A stretch of DNA of 64,000 nt, taken from assembly GCA_029570205.1 (NCBI GenBank), contig JAKQSI010000128.1:1-64000 (forward strand). Direction: 5' to 3'. The stretch comes from Candidatus Omnitrophota bacterium (GTDB lineage Bacteria > Hinthialibacterota > Hinthialibacteria > Hinthialibacterales > JAKPRU01). The notes beneath the pieces were generated by a model. The model was not told the origin of the DNA. It was given only the letters and a program-made list of their open reading frames with translations, and did no database searches. Shown here in pieces: positions 37,793-47,050 of the stretch. Each line of letters starts with the position of its first letter. Positions within the stretch are counted from its first letter, which is position 1. A program made the translations under genes and the position numbers.

Positions 37793-38854
37793 ATGCTCAA
37801 TTCAACAGAGCCTTCCCGTGCGGATTCCACGCTGATCTGCCATCTGATTGTCGCCCCGCAACAACAGTACCCTCTTCAGAAAAACCAGAGAGTTCATTTT
37901 GTCGATTCGTTGCATCCTCTTGCGATTGCGCCACTTCGCGCGTGGGATCGGATTCGTCGCGCGGAGGGGCGTCCGCCGACCCTTGAGGAGTTCCTGGAGG
38001 CATACTGGCTGGGATTCGGCTTCCTGCGGTGGCTTGCGGGGCTTGGGGAGTTCTTTAAATGTGGGAAATGCAATCAATGGATAGAGAAAAAAGATCTGGC
38101 GACCCACGCGGAGCGTTGTGCCCTGACTGTAACTCAGCGGGAGAATGTCATTCCCGACCCGCCGGAAGAGATTTACCTGTGCCCGGATGAGGAATGCGGA
38201 TACTGGGACACGGGATACACGAAAATCCGCGCTCCACACCGATCCAAGGCGCACGGCGGAACCCATATCAGCCAGTCTTTTATCCTGGAAAACGACCCGG
38301 ATGTTATCCTGGACCTCTGGATGCGACGGTATAACAGCGGAGTGCGCGACATTTTTCGCTGCGAGCTGTGCGACACCACGATCAGCGATTCTACCGCTGC
38401 CCTGAAGCATTTTTTGGAACATCATACAACAGCGCTTTCCCAGGACGATGTGTGGGGACAATTAATTGCTTCCAAGGAGCGCCAGGCCGAGCGGACCTTG
38501 GCGGATGCGCTTGCCGGGAGGATTCGGGAACAGGGAATTGAAGAACTGATTGTCGCATTCTCGCCCTCTTTCCAGCGGAACTACCGCGATGTTATTGCAC
38601 GCGGCAACCCTGCTGTGGCGAATGATGCGGATTTTTCCGGAAGTCTGAAGTGGGCCAAACCGGCGCAGTTGCTGATTGATTCATATCTGGCGATGAATCG
38701 CTCTTCCCAGTATGCCTCAGATGCCGGTTCCTCATTCAAATCCGCTCCGGCTGTCCCATTATCAGGGAAACGGTGTCCGATTCGTTCGCAAACGGGGCGT
38801 ACCTCCACAATGAAAATCCGTGTACGCGACCTGATTCATCAATTCTCAAGTTGA
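37793..38854 (+). CDS. Zinc-finger-rich protein of unknown function
   Basis: 353 aa. Three separate putative zinc motifs: CGKC at 90-93 with H and C near 105-109 ('WIEKKDLATHAERC'); CPDEEC from about 129 with two His about 20 residues later; and CELC at about 190 with 'AALKHFLEHH', a C2H2-like finger. Between and after them the protein is helical and charged, and the last 50 residues look disordered. GAGGTG lies 13 bp before ATG 37793. I do not recognise a family. A nucleic-acid-binding or phage/mobile-element role would be plausible but is not shown. Confidence 0.65.
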   Translation: MLNSTEPSRADSTLICHLIVAPQQQYPLQKNQRVHFVDSLHPLAIAPLRAWDRIRRAEGRPPTLEEFLEAYWLGFGFLRWLAGLGEFFKCGKCNQWIEKKDLATHAERCALTVTQRENVIPDPPEEIYLCPDEECGYWDTGYTKIRAPHRSKAHGGTHISQSFILENDPDVILDLWMRRYNSGVRDIFRCELCDTTISDSTAALKHFLEHHTTALSQDDVWGQLIASKERQAERTLADALAGRIREQGIEELIVAFSPSFQRNYRDVIARGNPAVANDADFSGSLKWAKPAQLLIDSYLAMNRSSQYASDAGSSFKSAPAVPLSGKRCPIRSQTGRTSTMKIRVRDLIHQFSS

Positions 38855-39021
38855 ATCCCGTGGGCTACAACCGATGTGCCCAGTGCAACCCCTTTCAACA
38901 AAGGTTTTCGGTCGGAAATGCCGATCTCTCGGCAATGGTGTGGGAGCAATTCAGCATGGGGAACAAGACAAGGGATATTTTTTGCACTGGGATTCTGCCT
39001 TTTCCAATGCGCAGGATGGTT

Positions 39022-39372
39022 TCACCCGTCCTGCCTGTCGGGGGGAGGCGATTGGACGGACCCTTTTTTCCGCGATTCCCACAGGATATCAATCACTCCC
39101 CACAAGTACGACGCGATGATTAGGAATAGAGGATCTTTCAAATCCCACAGACTGAAGGTCTGACGGATCTCCGTGGCGCGCTCGATCAGATCATCCGTGG
39201 GAAGCAGAGGCGTGTTCTGAATGCCGGCCATGACAAAGGAAAAAATATCCGCGAACAACCAGCCAAAACCGACCAGGCAGCAAGACAGAATGAGAATTCC
39301 TTTCAACAATTCGCGCCGGTAAATCTGTCCCAATCCCGGCGCGACCAGCGCGGAAAGAAGAAGCGGAGTCAT
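39022..39372 (-). CDS. Small membrane protein with TM2-like helices
   Basis: 116 aa with two hydrophobic hairpins. 'ALVAPGLGQIYRRELLKGILIL' is like the PGxGQxYxGxxxKG start of TM2/DUF5683-type small membrane proteins, and a second helix 'DLKDPLFLIIASYLWGVIDIL' follows a soluble loop. Its start overlaps the stop of the CgeB-like gene by 4 bp (ATGA), so the two are translationally coupled. Function is unknown. Confidence 0.65.
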   Translation of the reverse strand: MTPLLLSALVAPGLGQIYRRELLKGILILSCCLVGFGWLFADIFSFVMAGIQNTPLLPTDDLIERATEIRQTFSLWDLKDPLFLIIASYLWGVIDILWESRKKGSVQSPPPDRQDG

Positions 39373-41279
39373 TGTGTTCCATCCTCTGTAATATCAAACG
39401 GCAAATCCAGATTTCGGCTGGGGTCAAAGCGCTGACGGAGTCGGCGCTGAATGATTCGGAAAAGACCGCGTACCCAGTTTTCATAATGATAGTGTTTTTC
39501 CGTTCGGATGCAGCTCCGCCTCGCTGCTTCCTCGCGTTCAAGCGGGTGATTCAGGTAGTAATCGATCTTTTCTGCCAGATCTTCCTCGCTGCAGAAAGTT
39601 GGGACTTCATCCGGGACGGAATAAAAATCGCTGAGATTGAGCAACGGATCGCAGAGTTGAAATCCACCCGCCCGGGCGACATTGAACACGCGGTCGCTCG
39701 GAGTGTGAGTATTCCCCGGAGCGTGAAGATTTAGGTTGATCGCGCTGGAGGTATATAATTCGGGAAGAAGTTCCGGATTGATTCTCCCTTTTAAGTAAGG
39801 GTGCAAAGGAGACTCGGGACCGAGTGCTGGGGATTCTCCCGCGAAAATCCAGGGTTGAAATCGGACAACGGAGTTCAACAGACGTTGCCGATACTGAAGG
39901 GATGCAATTCGATTTGTCAGAAACAGCACAGCCCATTTCGCGTTCAGGGAAAGTGGCGGGTTGAAGTCCCTGAGTGCATTGTCCATCATCTCATACAGCG
40001 TTTCCTTTCGTTCGCAGCGGACCATGCCTTGAGTCAGTTCTTCAACAACCGCCCATAATCCCGGATAGGCTCCCTCCAATTGCGCGCGTCGCATTTCAAT
40101 ATCTCCCGGCCGGAACTCCGCGATGCCTCCGACGAAGGAAAGCGGAACCTCATACTCGGCCGTCTTTTTTCCGACCCGGCTCAAGTGGCTGACAACCGGC
40201 AAAAAATCCGTCTCCACACCGGCGTATCTCTCCAGAACGCCGCTCATTTCAGCCAGCATCAACACAACAATGTCGTAGTGACAAAACCGGGTCCAGATCG
40301 GAAGTTCATGGTCTACCATAATGGACACACGTGGAACCGGAAAGTCTTCAAAAACCTCCGGAGGGAGATATTCCGCCGACCCGAACATGACTGTCATTAT
40401 CAGATCCGGTTTTATGGCGCCGATTTGTTGGAATATATGATGTTTCAGTGAGGAAAGATCGGAATAATAAGCGGATTCCTCGCAGATTTCTGCCTCCAGA
40501 CCAATCTGCTGCATGGCATCGATGATGGACTTGAGGATCCATCCACCGGGTCGTCGGGGATAAAAGTTCAATCCCAGCACCTTACGGATCCGAAAAAGAT
40601 CATGGTCCTGATAGTACCGTCGGATTTCCGGCCCGCTGTTGACAGCCTGAGAGTGATGATACTTGTGGTGTGAGTTCCGTATGATGTCAATCACATCAGA
40701 TAAAGGTGGAAAACCGGCCTGGTTTGCCGACAGAGATCCTCCCATGACCAGGTAATACGTCTCACCGGCAAGATCATGCTCCAGAAGGACTGAGGGCAGT
40801 TGCTTGTGAATTTCAGGGCCGAGAAGCCATACGATCTGTTCCGATTCAAACAGGTTCCGAAAATCATACAAAGCCATGCCTGCGAACAGCGGGGTGAGCT
40901 CATTCTGAATAACAACTATCCGCCGTGAGGGGTCCTGATCCAGAAAATGCCGGTTGATCGCAACCGCAAGCCCCATCCCTGTTTGATACAGATAAAGAAT
41001 CCGTCCACCCCAGTCCCAAAATTGTGGAACGGAAGCCAGCAGCCGATCCAGTTCCTGGCGCACGGGCAATTTGTTGCCGTGCACTACAACCCACCCTTCC
41101 GGAGTCCGTATTCGGCAGGCCATCCAGGGAAATTCGTCTTGTCGAACCTCGACCGGTCTCGGCGGTTTACCGGCGAAGAGCGGAGCCAGTTCAGGATGCG
41201 TCTTCCGCAAGACGGCCAGGTTTTCCTGAAACCGCCCTTTCGGAAGACGTTCGAAGGGAATCCACGGCCTTCTGTTCAT
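39369..41279 (-). CDS. CgeB-like glycosyltransferase, large form
   Basis: 636 aa, cytoplasmic. The N-terminal 200 residues ('RYYLVMGGSLSANQ'-type region) have no clear assignment. The middle has a Rossmann-like segment ('PDLIMTVMFGSAEYLPPEVFEDFPVPRVSIMVDHELPIW'). The C-terminal part 'AINLNLHAPGNTHTPSDRVFNVARAGGFQLCDPL' and 'LAEKIDYYLNHPLEREEAARR' are the CgeB/GT-B C-terminal landmarks. It is a distant relative of the protein encoded at 2782-3921. Probable glycan modification role. It is divergent from the DUF2914-like gene. Confidence 0.68.
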   Translation of the reverse strand: MNRRPWIPFERLPKGRFQENLAVLRKTHPELAPLFAGKPPRPVEVRQDEFPWMACRIRTPEGWVVVHGNKLPVRQELDRLLASVPQFWDWGGRILYLYQTGMGLAVAINRHFLDQDPSRRIVVIQNELTPLFAGMALYDFRNLFESEQIVWLLGPEIHKQLPSVLLEHDLAGETYYLVMGGSLSANQAGFPPLSDVIDIIRNSHHKYHHSQAVNSGPEIRRYYQDHDLFRIRKVLGLNFYPRRPGGWILKSIIDAMQQIGLEAEICEESAYYSDLSSLKHHIFQQIGAIKPDLIMTVMFGSAEYLPPEVFEDFPVPRVSIMVDHELPIWTRFCHYDIVVLMLAEMSGVLERYAGVETDFLPVVSHLSRVGKKTAEYEVPLSFVGGIAEFRPGDIEMRRAQLEGAYPGLWAVVEELTQGMVRCERKETLYEMMDNALRDFNPPLSLNAKWAVLFLTNRIASLQYRQRLLNSVVRFQPWIFAGESPALGPESPLHPYLKGRINPELLPELYTSSAINLNLHAPGNTHTPSDRVFNVARAGGFQLCDPLLNLSDFYSVPDEVPTFCSEEDLAEKIDYYLNHPLEREEAARRSCIRTEKHYHYENWVRGLFRIIQRRLRQRFDPSRNLDLPFDITEDGTQ

Positions 41280-41402
41280 GTGGCTGTATCCGGCATTTCC
41301 ATCGGCCTGGCGTGCGATATCCGCATCGGTGACGAAGCACCCTCGAATATGCTATCCTTTCATTGTGGCTACAACCAAACTCACACACGGGAGGACAGAA
41401 CA

Positions 41403-41966
41403 ATGAATTGCGCTATCCGAATCCTTTTCTCAATCGTATCGATCTGCCTTCTGATTTTCACTGCAAATGATAGCCGGGCGCAAGGGGCGGAGCTGGTTTC
41501 ACTTGAATTGGGAACCGGCTATGACAAAGCAACCCGGGCCGTGGTGAACAAGTTGCCGGTCGAGCAGGCAACTGTGAAGCGTTCCGACACCGCTCAGATG
41601 GTCTGTGCAACCAGTCTCAAATGCGCGGCAAAAACTTACATTTATCATGTCTGGCTGTATCGGGGTGATGGGCAAGTTGGCTCGGCGACAGGGGAGGTTC
41701 AAGTTTCGATTTATGACAGCGAGACTCGCACGACCGAAAAATATCCGCTGGGCGAGCTTCTGAACCGGACGGAGGACCTTCGTGAGCTGAAAGATGTCCG
41801 CGCGGCCCTGGTGGTCAAACTGCCCGTAAGCCCCGCCCCTGCGTTCCGAACATACAGTGTAAAAAGGATCGACAGCGCCCCTTCGCTGGGCCAGTGGGAA
41901 TGCCGGGTGTATAGCGTGAAGGAGAATCTGCTGGGAAAGCAGGCGTTTACAGTTGTTGCGGAATGA
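41403..41966 (+). CDS. Secreted protein with DUF2914-like domain
   Basis: ATG 41403 follows GGGAGG and opens a signal peptide (IRILFSIVSICLLIFTAN, cleavage near SRAQG). The upstream frame to 40947 is antisense to the CgeB-like gene. 187 aa. 'VWLYRGDGQVGSATGEVQV' and the C-terminal 'FRTYSVKRIDSAPSLGQWECRVYSVKENLLGKQAFTV' match DUF2914, where the pattern is xWYR.g.....RtwSsk....GxWxVxVxdxxGxxLgxxxFxV. Probably periplasmic; function of the domain is unknown. Confidence 0.72.
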   Translation: MNCAIRILFSIVSICLLIFTANDSRAQGAELVSLELGTGYDKATRAVVNKLPVEQATVKRSDTAQMVCATSLKCAAKTYIYHVWLYRGDGQVGSATGEVQVSIYDSETRTTEKYPLGELLNRTEDLRELKDVRAALVVKLPVSPAPAFRTYSVKRIDSAPSLGQWECRVYSVKENLLGKQAFTVVAE

Positions 41967-42074
41967 AAAGTTGGCGTTCTTCGGGAATTGCGATATACTC
42001 TTTTTGTCCTGAATCTGGATTGGCTTGACATAGGGCCATGTCGAAAAGACCGCCGGCAGGGTGCCGGTGTACTC

Positions 42075-42142
42075 TTTCCTCCCTCTGATCCGGGAGAGGG
42101 TATCTTTTTCCCCTCTCCCTTTGGAAGAGGGTTGGAGTGAGG
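42075..42142. repeat. Intergenic hairpin repeat, CTCTCCC family, long copy
   Basis: TTCCTCCCTCTGATCCGGGAGAGGG is followed by TTTTTCCCCTCTCCCTTTGG and AAGAGGGTTGGAGTGAGG. Two nested inverted repeats (CCCTC/GAGGG and CTCTCCC/GGAAGAGGG) are visible. Confidence 0.65.
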
Positions 42143-42322
42143 ATCCGGTCGTTACAGCCTTTGGGTTTGTGGATAAAATGGACTGGAATCTCGGCAAAGA
42201 TGTCCAGTTTCGGGATGCCGACTCAGGAATCGGTTTCCGATGCCGATACCTGTAACGGATCAGGCGGTTTAGCCGCCGGTTCCGGATTTCTCTGATTTGT
42301 GTTGTTCACCGCACGTCATGCC

Positions 42323-42433
42323 GGTTCGCGGATAGCGAACCCTCCTTGAGGACTATTTGAGGACGGAGGGCCAACCGGGCGTTTTCTGCCGGGTTCGGCC
42401 CATTGTGCACGTTCGCAACTGGGTTGTTGCGAA
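42323..42433 (+). other. Cluster of four consecutive hairpins upstream of ftsK
   Basis: GGTTCGC-GGATA-GCGAACC (42323-42341); CCTCC (42341-42345) with GGAGG (42365-42369); GGGCC (42368-42372) with GGCCC (42397-42401), a longer bulged stem between; TTCGCAAC-TGGGTT-GTTGCGAA (42412-42433). No T-tract follows any of them. They end 32 bp before the ftsK ATG. Whether they are transcribed is not known. Confidence 0.6.
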
Positions 42434-42464
42434 TCACTGAAGACTTGTGCCCAGGAGTGGTGTC

Positions 42465-44831
42465 ATGCCGAGCATTCGCCCGCACGAGGTTCTGTCAGAA
42501 GCGTGGAATGAGATCGAGGAACCGCGTCGCAAGGAGATATCGTCTCTGGTTCTATTTGCCACGGCGATTATCTTAGCGCTTGCCCTGGTGACCTCTGATC
42601 CTGCCGATATTGCCGGCGCCGCCGGATCGCAAGACGGGGGTGCGGCGATACACAACTGGATCGGCAAACCGGGCGCTTATCTGGCCTATGCCTGTTTCGC
42701 GCTGTTCGGCTGGTGTGGAATGGCGCTTCCGATTGCCGTCGGGTATGTTGCGGTATGTCGGTTTCACGGTATCCGACGTCGGCAGATGGGGTGGGCGGAA
42801 TACGCGGGAATTGTGCTTCTGCTGGCCTCCAGTTGTTCCTTCCTGTCGGCCTTTCATCTCTTGAGCGATCGCGCCGATTCGGTGGAATCGGCCTGGCATA
42901 GCGGCGGGGCGCTCGGATTTTTCCTGGCTCACCGGGTCCTCACGCTTGGAAAAGTGGGAGGGATGATTATCAATGTAGCGGTCTGGGTGATCGGATTTCT
43001 TCTGGCTACACCGTTTCTCATTTCCGATCTGTTCCGTCGGTCGTATCGGACCGGTATGGATCTCTATGACCGATGGCGCCGGCCGGTGGATGAAGAGGAC
43101 ATGGAGCACGACCTGGAACCCCTGGAACCGTTCGACGCGGAACCCTCCATCCGTACAAAGGACTCTTTCGATTCCACCCTTCTCCCCCCCCTGAAAACCG
43201 TCGAGGAACTTGAAACGGAATCCGCTCTTCCGGAATTCGATGACGAGTCGTCTCCGACATACGGAAATGGAACACCCAAAAAGAAACGCAAGGATGTCGA
43301 AGAACTCGAACCGCTGATTGTGACTAATGACAATCGCCACGCCCCGGAACGTGACCGGAGTGTCAATTATGTCGAGACTCCCAATAATGACAACTATCAA
43401 CTTCCGCCTCTTGCATTGCTCAAGAAATCTACCGGCGGGCAACCGGATCTGGCACGGGATGAAATCCTTTACAATTCGCGGATCCTGGAAAGTACCCTGA
43501 GTGATTTCGGAATCTCTGCCCGCGTAGTGGAAGTGAACTACGGACCCACCATTACCTGCTATGAACTGGAACCCGCCCCCGGTATCAAGATCAGTCGGAT
43601 TGAAAACCTGGCGAACGACATTACCCGCGCTCTCAAAGCCTGCACGGTGCGTATTGTGGCGCCTATTCCGGGCAAGGGAACGGTCGGTGTAGAGGTTCCA
43701 AACAAGCACCGATCCGATGTATTTCTTCGGGATGTTTTGGGATCGGAGGTCTATCAGCGCCATCCGAGCAAACTCAAGATCGCGCTCGGAAAAACCATTA
43801 CCGGCGAGCCGTTCAGTTTCGATTTGCGTCAGGCTCCGCACCTGTTGATCGCCGGTGCGACCGGTTCCGGGAAATCGGTCTGCGTCAATTCCATTATCAG
43901 CTCGATTCTGTACAACGCGGCGCCCCATGAGGTGAAACTGCTGCTGATTGATCCCAAACAGGTCGAACTCGCGCTGTATCACGATATCCCGCACCTGCTG
44001 GCTCCTGTGGTAACCGATCCGAAACGGGCGGGCGCGGCGCTGCGCTGGGCGGTAGAGGAAATGGAAAACCGATACCGTTACCTGAAACATGCCGGTGTGC
44101 GCAATATCGGCGAATATAATGAAAAACGTAAACAGGACTATGCCGACGAGGAAATCGTTGTGCTGCCGTCGTTCCTGCCGTACATCGTCATTCTGATTGA
44201 TGAGTTAGCCGATTTGATGATGATCGCCCGCGCCGAAGTGGAATCCATGATCGCCCGACTGGCGGCCATGGCCCGAGCGGTGGGGATTCACCTGGTATTG
44301 GCCACACAGCGCCCGTCGGTTGATGTTCTAACCGGCGTCATCAAGAATAACTTCCCCGCGCGGATCGCATTCCAGGTTTCTTCCACAACGGATTCCCGAA
44401 CCATCCTGGATATGAAAGGCGCCGAATCGCTGATGGGACGCGGGGATATGTTGTTCACGCCCGGCGGCGCAGGCCGACCGGAACGCCTTCAGGGATGTTT
44501 TGTTTCCAGCGAAGAGGTTGCCCATCTCGTAGATTTTGTGAAAAATCAGCAAGAGGTACAGTACATCCAGGATGAATTTGTGCCCATGGACGAGGACAAA
44601 GAGAGCGAGTATGGGGAATTCTCCGATACTGACGATTATGACGAGCTGTTCGACGAGGCAGTGCGGATTGTTCTGGAAAATGACTCCGCCTCTACCTCTC
44701 TACTCCAACGTCGAATGAAAATCGGCTACGGCCGGGCCGCCCGCCTTCTGGACCTAATGGAGGACAAGCAGATTGTCGGCCCGCCGCGCGGCAGCAAACC
44801 CCGCGAAATTATCCTGCGCAAGACACCATAA
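42465..44831 (+). CDS. ftsK: DNA translocase FtsK/SpoIIIE
   Basis: ATG 42465 follows AGGAG at 7 bp; 788 aa. About four membrane helices lie in residues 25-190 and an acidic, low-complexity linker at 200-300. The motor has Walker A GATGSGKS at about 464-471 and Walker B VILIDELADLMM at about 574, preceded by 'FDLRQAPHLLIA'. The C-terminal gamma winged-helix domain ('YDELFDEAVRIVLEN' to 'GYGRAARLLDLMEDKQIVGPPRGS') reads the chromosome polarity sequences. It pumps DNA at the septum for chromosome dimer resolution. Domain set and length are canonical. Confidence 0.96.
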   Translation: MPSIRPHEVLSEAWNEIEEPRRKEISSLVLFATAIILALALVTSDPADIAGAAGSQDGGAAIHNWIGKPGAYLAYACFALFGWCGMALPIAVGYVAVCRFHGIRRRQMGWAEYAGIVLLLASSCSFLSAFHLLSDRADSVESAWHSGGALGFFLAHRVLTLGKVGGMIINVAVWVIGFLLATPFLISDLFRRSYRTGMDLYDRWRRPVDEEDMEHDLEPLEPFDAEPSIRTKDSFDSTLLPPLKTVEELETESALPEFDDESSPTYGNGTPKKKRKDVEELEPLIVTNDNRHAPERDRSVNYVETPNNDNYQLPPLALLKKSTGGQPDLARDEILYNSRILESTLSDFGISARVVEVNYGPTITCYELEPAPGIKISRIENLANDITRALKACTVRIVAPIPGKGTVGVEVPNKHRSDVFLRDVLGSEVYQRHPSKLKIALGKTITGEPFSFDLRQAPHLLIAGATGSGKSVCVNSIISSILYNAAPHEVKLLLIDPKQVELALYHDIPHLLAPVVTDPKRAGAALRWAVEEMENRYRYLKHAGVRNIGEYNEKRKQDYADEEIVVLPSFLPYIVILIDELADLMMIARAEVESMIARLAAMARAVGIHLVLATQRPSVDVLTGVIKNNFPARIAFQVSSTTDSRTILDMKGAESLMGRGDMLFTPGGAGRPERLQGCFVSSEEVAHLVDFVKNQQEVQYIQDEFVPMDEDKESEYGEFSDTDDYDELFDEAVRIVLENDSASTSLLQRRMKIGYGRAARLLDLMEDKQIVGPPRGSKPREIILRKTP

Positions 44832-44929
44832 TTGTACTCCCTTCACCGCCATAGACACGGGGTTCCATGGCCATGACCAGGGTGGGAGATTTTCCGGTCA
44901 ACCACGGATGGGCTGCGGCTTATGGTAGA

Positions 44930-44949
44930 GGCAGGCCTCCGTGCCTGCC
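44930..44949. repeat. GGCAGGC hairpin, member of the dispersed hairpin family
   Basis: GGCAGGC-CTCCGT-GCCTGCC between ftsK and the GT2 gene. Position 2 of the stem is G:C here against A:T at 24160 and T:A at 31657. Confidence 0.75.
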
Positions 44950-44957
44950 TGTCTCCT

Positions 44958-45920
44958 TCATGCAAAATGAATGGTTTCCCGAATCCGGTAAATCGGTTTC
45001 TGTTTTGATTCGTGGTAAATGCGGGTTAGTAATTCGGCTAACAATCCCAGCATAATCATTTGCGCGCCGAGCAGCGCCAGGAACACCGCCAGCAAAAGAA
45101 TCGGATTTCGGTGCGCTTTCTGACCGGTGAGGAACTTGTCTACTAATACCCACACCCCGCACAGGAATCCCGCGCCCATCAGTGTCCCGGCGATGGCTCC
45201 GAAGAAATGAATAGGGCGTGTAATATAACTCCCCAACAGCAGCAACACCAGCAAATCCAGCAGCACCTTCGGTGTCCGCTCTAACCCGTACTTTGCTTTC
45301 CCATACCGACGTGGATGATGGCGAACCGGTATCTCGCAAATCCGCGCTCCGAGTTGCGCCCCATATACCGGAAGGAATCGGTGCATCTCGCCGTATAGCG
45401 ATACTTCTTTAAGCATATCCGCTTTGGAGGCGCGCAACGTACAACCGATATCGTGCAATTGCAGGCCGGACACAGCGCGCACAAGTTGATTCGCGGTCCA
45501 GGAAGAAAGCCGCCGCAACAGAGAATCCCGGCGATCTTTCCGCCGACCGCAAACAATATCATATCCCTCGGACATCTTTTCGATCAGGATCGGGATGTCG
45601 GCCGGGTCGTTCTGCAAGTCAGCGTCCAGCGTGACAATAATTTCTCCTTCCGCACAGTCGATGCCCGCCGCCAGAGCCGCTGTCTGGCCGAAATTCTTCC
45701 GGAAAACCAGCACGCGAATCCGGGGGTCTCGCCGTGCCAGCTCGCGCAGGACATCCAGCGAACGGTCCGTGCTTCCGTCATCGATGTACAGCACTTCATA
45801 CGCTCTGCCGAGCGGCTCAAGCGCAGCCACCAGCGCGGCATGGAGCGGCGTTAAACTCTGTTCCTCGTTGAACACCGGAATGACGACGGAAATATCCACA
45901 CTACCGGACGACTCGGCCAT
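44958..45920 (-). CDS. Polyprenyl-phosphate GT2 glycosyltransferase with two C-terminal helices
   Basis: ATG 45920 follows GGGAGG; 320 aa. The GT2 core has 'VVIPVFNEEQSLTPL', 'EVLYIDDGSTDRSLDVL', 'LVFRKNFGQTAALAAGI' and DADLQNDP (DxD metal site). Two membrane helices lie at about 225-300 ('FFGAIAGTLMGAGFLCGVWVL' and 'ILLLAVFLALLGAQMIML'). This is the layout of dolichyl/undecaprenyl-phosphate mannose or glucose synthases (DPM1/GtrB/ArnC-like) and fits a carrier for the GT-C type protein seen at 3906-5291. Confidence 0.9.
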   Translation of the reverse strand: MAESSGSVDISVVIPVFNEEQSLTPLHAALVAALEPLGRAYEVLYIDDGSTDRSLDVLRELARRDPRIRVLVFRKNFGQTAALAAGIDCAEGEIIVTLDADLQNDPADIPILIEKMSEGYDIVCGRRKDRRDSLLRRLSSWTANQLVRAVSGLQLHDIGCTLRASKADMLKEVSLYGEMHRFLPVYGAQLGARICEIPVRHHPRRYGKAKYGLERTPKVLLDLLVLLLLGSYITRPIHFFGAIAGTLMGAGFLCGVWVLVDKFLTGQKAHRNPILLLAVFLALLGAQMIMLGLLAELLTRIYHESKQKPIYRIRETIHFA

Positions 45921-46088
45921 CGGAAATCCTCCCATTTCGTAGTCATTCGACTATAGCAAGTCTGCTCCCGAATGCCAATAACAGCCGATCTTTTTCAACA
46001 AGTTCCTTTGTGCATCTCCCCGGAAAATCCAAAAATGTGCGCCGTTTCACTAATCAATAGAAAGGCAATCGAAAAAAAAGGAAAGACG

Positions 46089-46613
46089 ATGGAACAGCCT
46101 GCCGCTAACCGAAATGACTCACTGCGAATGGGAATGCTGCAAGTCAGAAGTCTCGCGTATGCCTTCGCCGAACAGTCCGAGAATCTCCGAATGCTCCGGC
46201 AAGAATACGGCGAATTGGAAAAGAAACAGGATGCCCTCGAGGCCGGTCAGGAACGATGGCGGGATATCCTCGAATTGGGAAAGCAGTCTCTTCAGCGGAT
46301 CCGCAAGGAGACGGAGATACGAATGCGCACGATTGTCCTCACCACCGGCGAAGAGGAACGTCTTTCGGAACTGCAAAAACATCTCGCCAGGCCGGACCTG
46401 ACGGTTTCTGAATTGACAAATCTTCATGCGCGGATATCCGAGGAGTTTCGGCTTCTATTTCCCACACGTCCCCATTCGTTGACTACCGATCGACAGGCGG
46501 CAGTCGATGTGCCCGCCGATTTCCTGAACGAATATCGTTTTCGAGGCGAATCACCTCATTCATACATTCCATTAACAGACAAGGAGAACACACATGGCAC
46601 GGTCCGTAGATAA
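46089..46613 (+). CDS. Coiled-coil protein at the start of the virion-like cluster
   Basis: ATG 46089 follows AAAGGAAAG. 174 aa. Residues about 15-95 form a long predicted coiled coil ('FAEQSENLRMLRQEYGELEKKQDALEAGQ', 'LELGKQSLQRIRKETEIR'), followed by 'SELTNLHARISEEFRLLFP'. No domain is recognised. It overlaps the next gene's start by 20 bp. Position and coiled coil would suit a scaffold-like protein, but the family is unknown to me. Confidence 0.6.
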   Translation: MEQPAANRNDSLRMGMLQVRSLAYAFAEQSENLRMLRQEYGELEKKQDALEAGQERWRDILELGKQSLQRIRKETEIRMRTIVLTTGEEERLSELQKHLARPDLTVSELTNLHARISEEFRLLFPTRPHSLTTDRQAAVDVPADFLNEYRFRGESPHSYIPLTDKENTHGTVRR

Positions 46614-47007
46614 CAACGGGGTCGGGGCCTTATACGCCACGTTTCAGATCGACACGACCGCGGGGGTCTATGACCTCACAATAAACAACTTGGGCGATGC
46701 GGTATCGCTGTCCGCGAGTAATGAGGTCGACCACGGCTCGGACGGCGGAGTGCTGCTCGGCAGGCTGGAGCATGTCGGCGACGGTCTTGCGACGGTACAG
46801 ATTGCAGGTGTCGCCCGGTTTGCCCTGAATACCGACAAGACCGCACCTGTTGTCGGTAACGGTGTCGTTGTGGACGGCGCGGGAAAAGTCTACAAGGCTC
46901 CCGCTATAGCCGAGGGTTCCGATGTCCCCGCCGGGGGAAATCCGGCACGCGGTATGGTCATCGCCGTGGATTCCGTTAACCACACCTGCGATGTCCTTCT
47001 GGGTTGA
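46594..47007 (+). CDS. Phage capsid decoration-like protein (DUF2190-like)
   Basis: 137 aa; ATG 46594 follows AAGGAGA. 'LTINNLGDAVSLSASNEVDHGSDGGVLLGRLEHV' and 'LATVQIAGVARFALN' then 'VVGNGVVVDGAGKVYKAP' and C-terminal 'RGMVIAVDSVNHTCDVLLG' match the all-beta pattern of phage head-stabilising or cement proteins (DUF2190 type), in which G-D-A-V opens the sheet. Its place directly before a major capsid protein supports this. Confidence 0.72.
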   Translation: MARSVDNNGVGALYATFQIDTTAGVYDLTINNLGDAVSLSASNEVDHGSDGGVLLGRLEHVGDGLATVQIAGVARFALNTDKTAPVVGNGVVVDGAGKVYKAPAIAEGSDVPAGGNPARGMVIAVDSVNHTCDVLLG

Positions 47008-47050
47008 TCGCATTCCACTCTATTAGCCATTCAGTCAAGGAGAATTGATC

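Larger units (their letters stand above)
41967..42464. other. Intergenic region of 498 bp upstream of ftsK, repeats and hairpins only
   Basis: No credible gene. It holds a CTCTCCC-family repeat (42075-42142) and a cluster of four hairpins (42323-42433) before the ftsK ribosome binding site AGGAG (42453-42457). Confidence 0.65.

Noticed and set aside
42573-44090. 505-codon open frame on the minus strand
   Set aside because: Antisense to ftsK, with unnatural composition; a codon-bias shadow.
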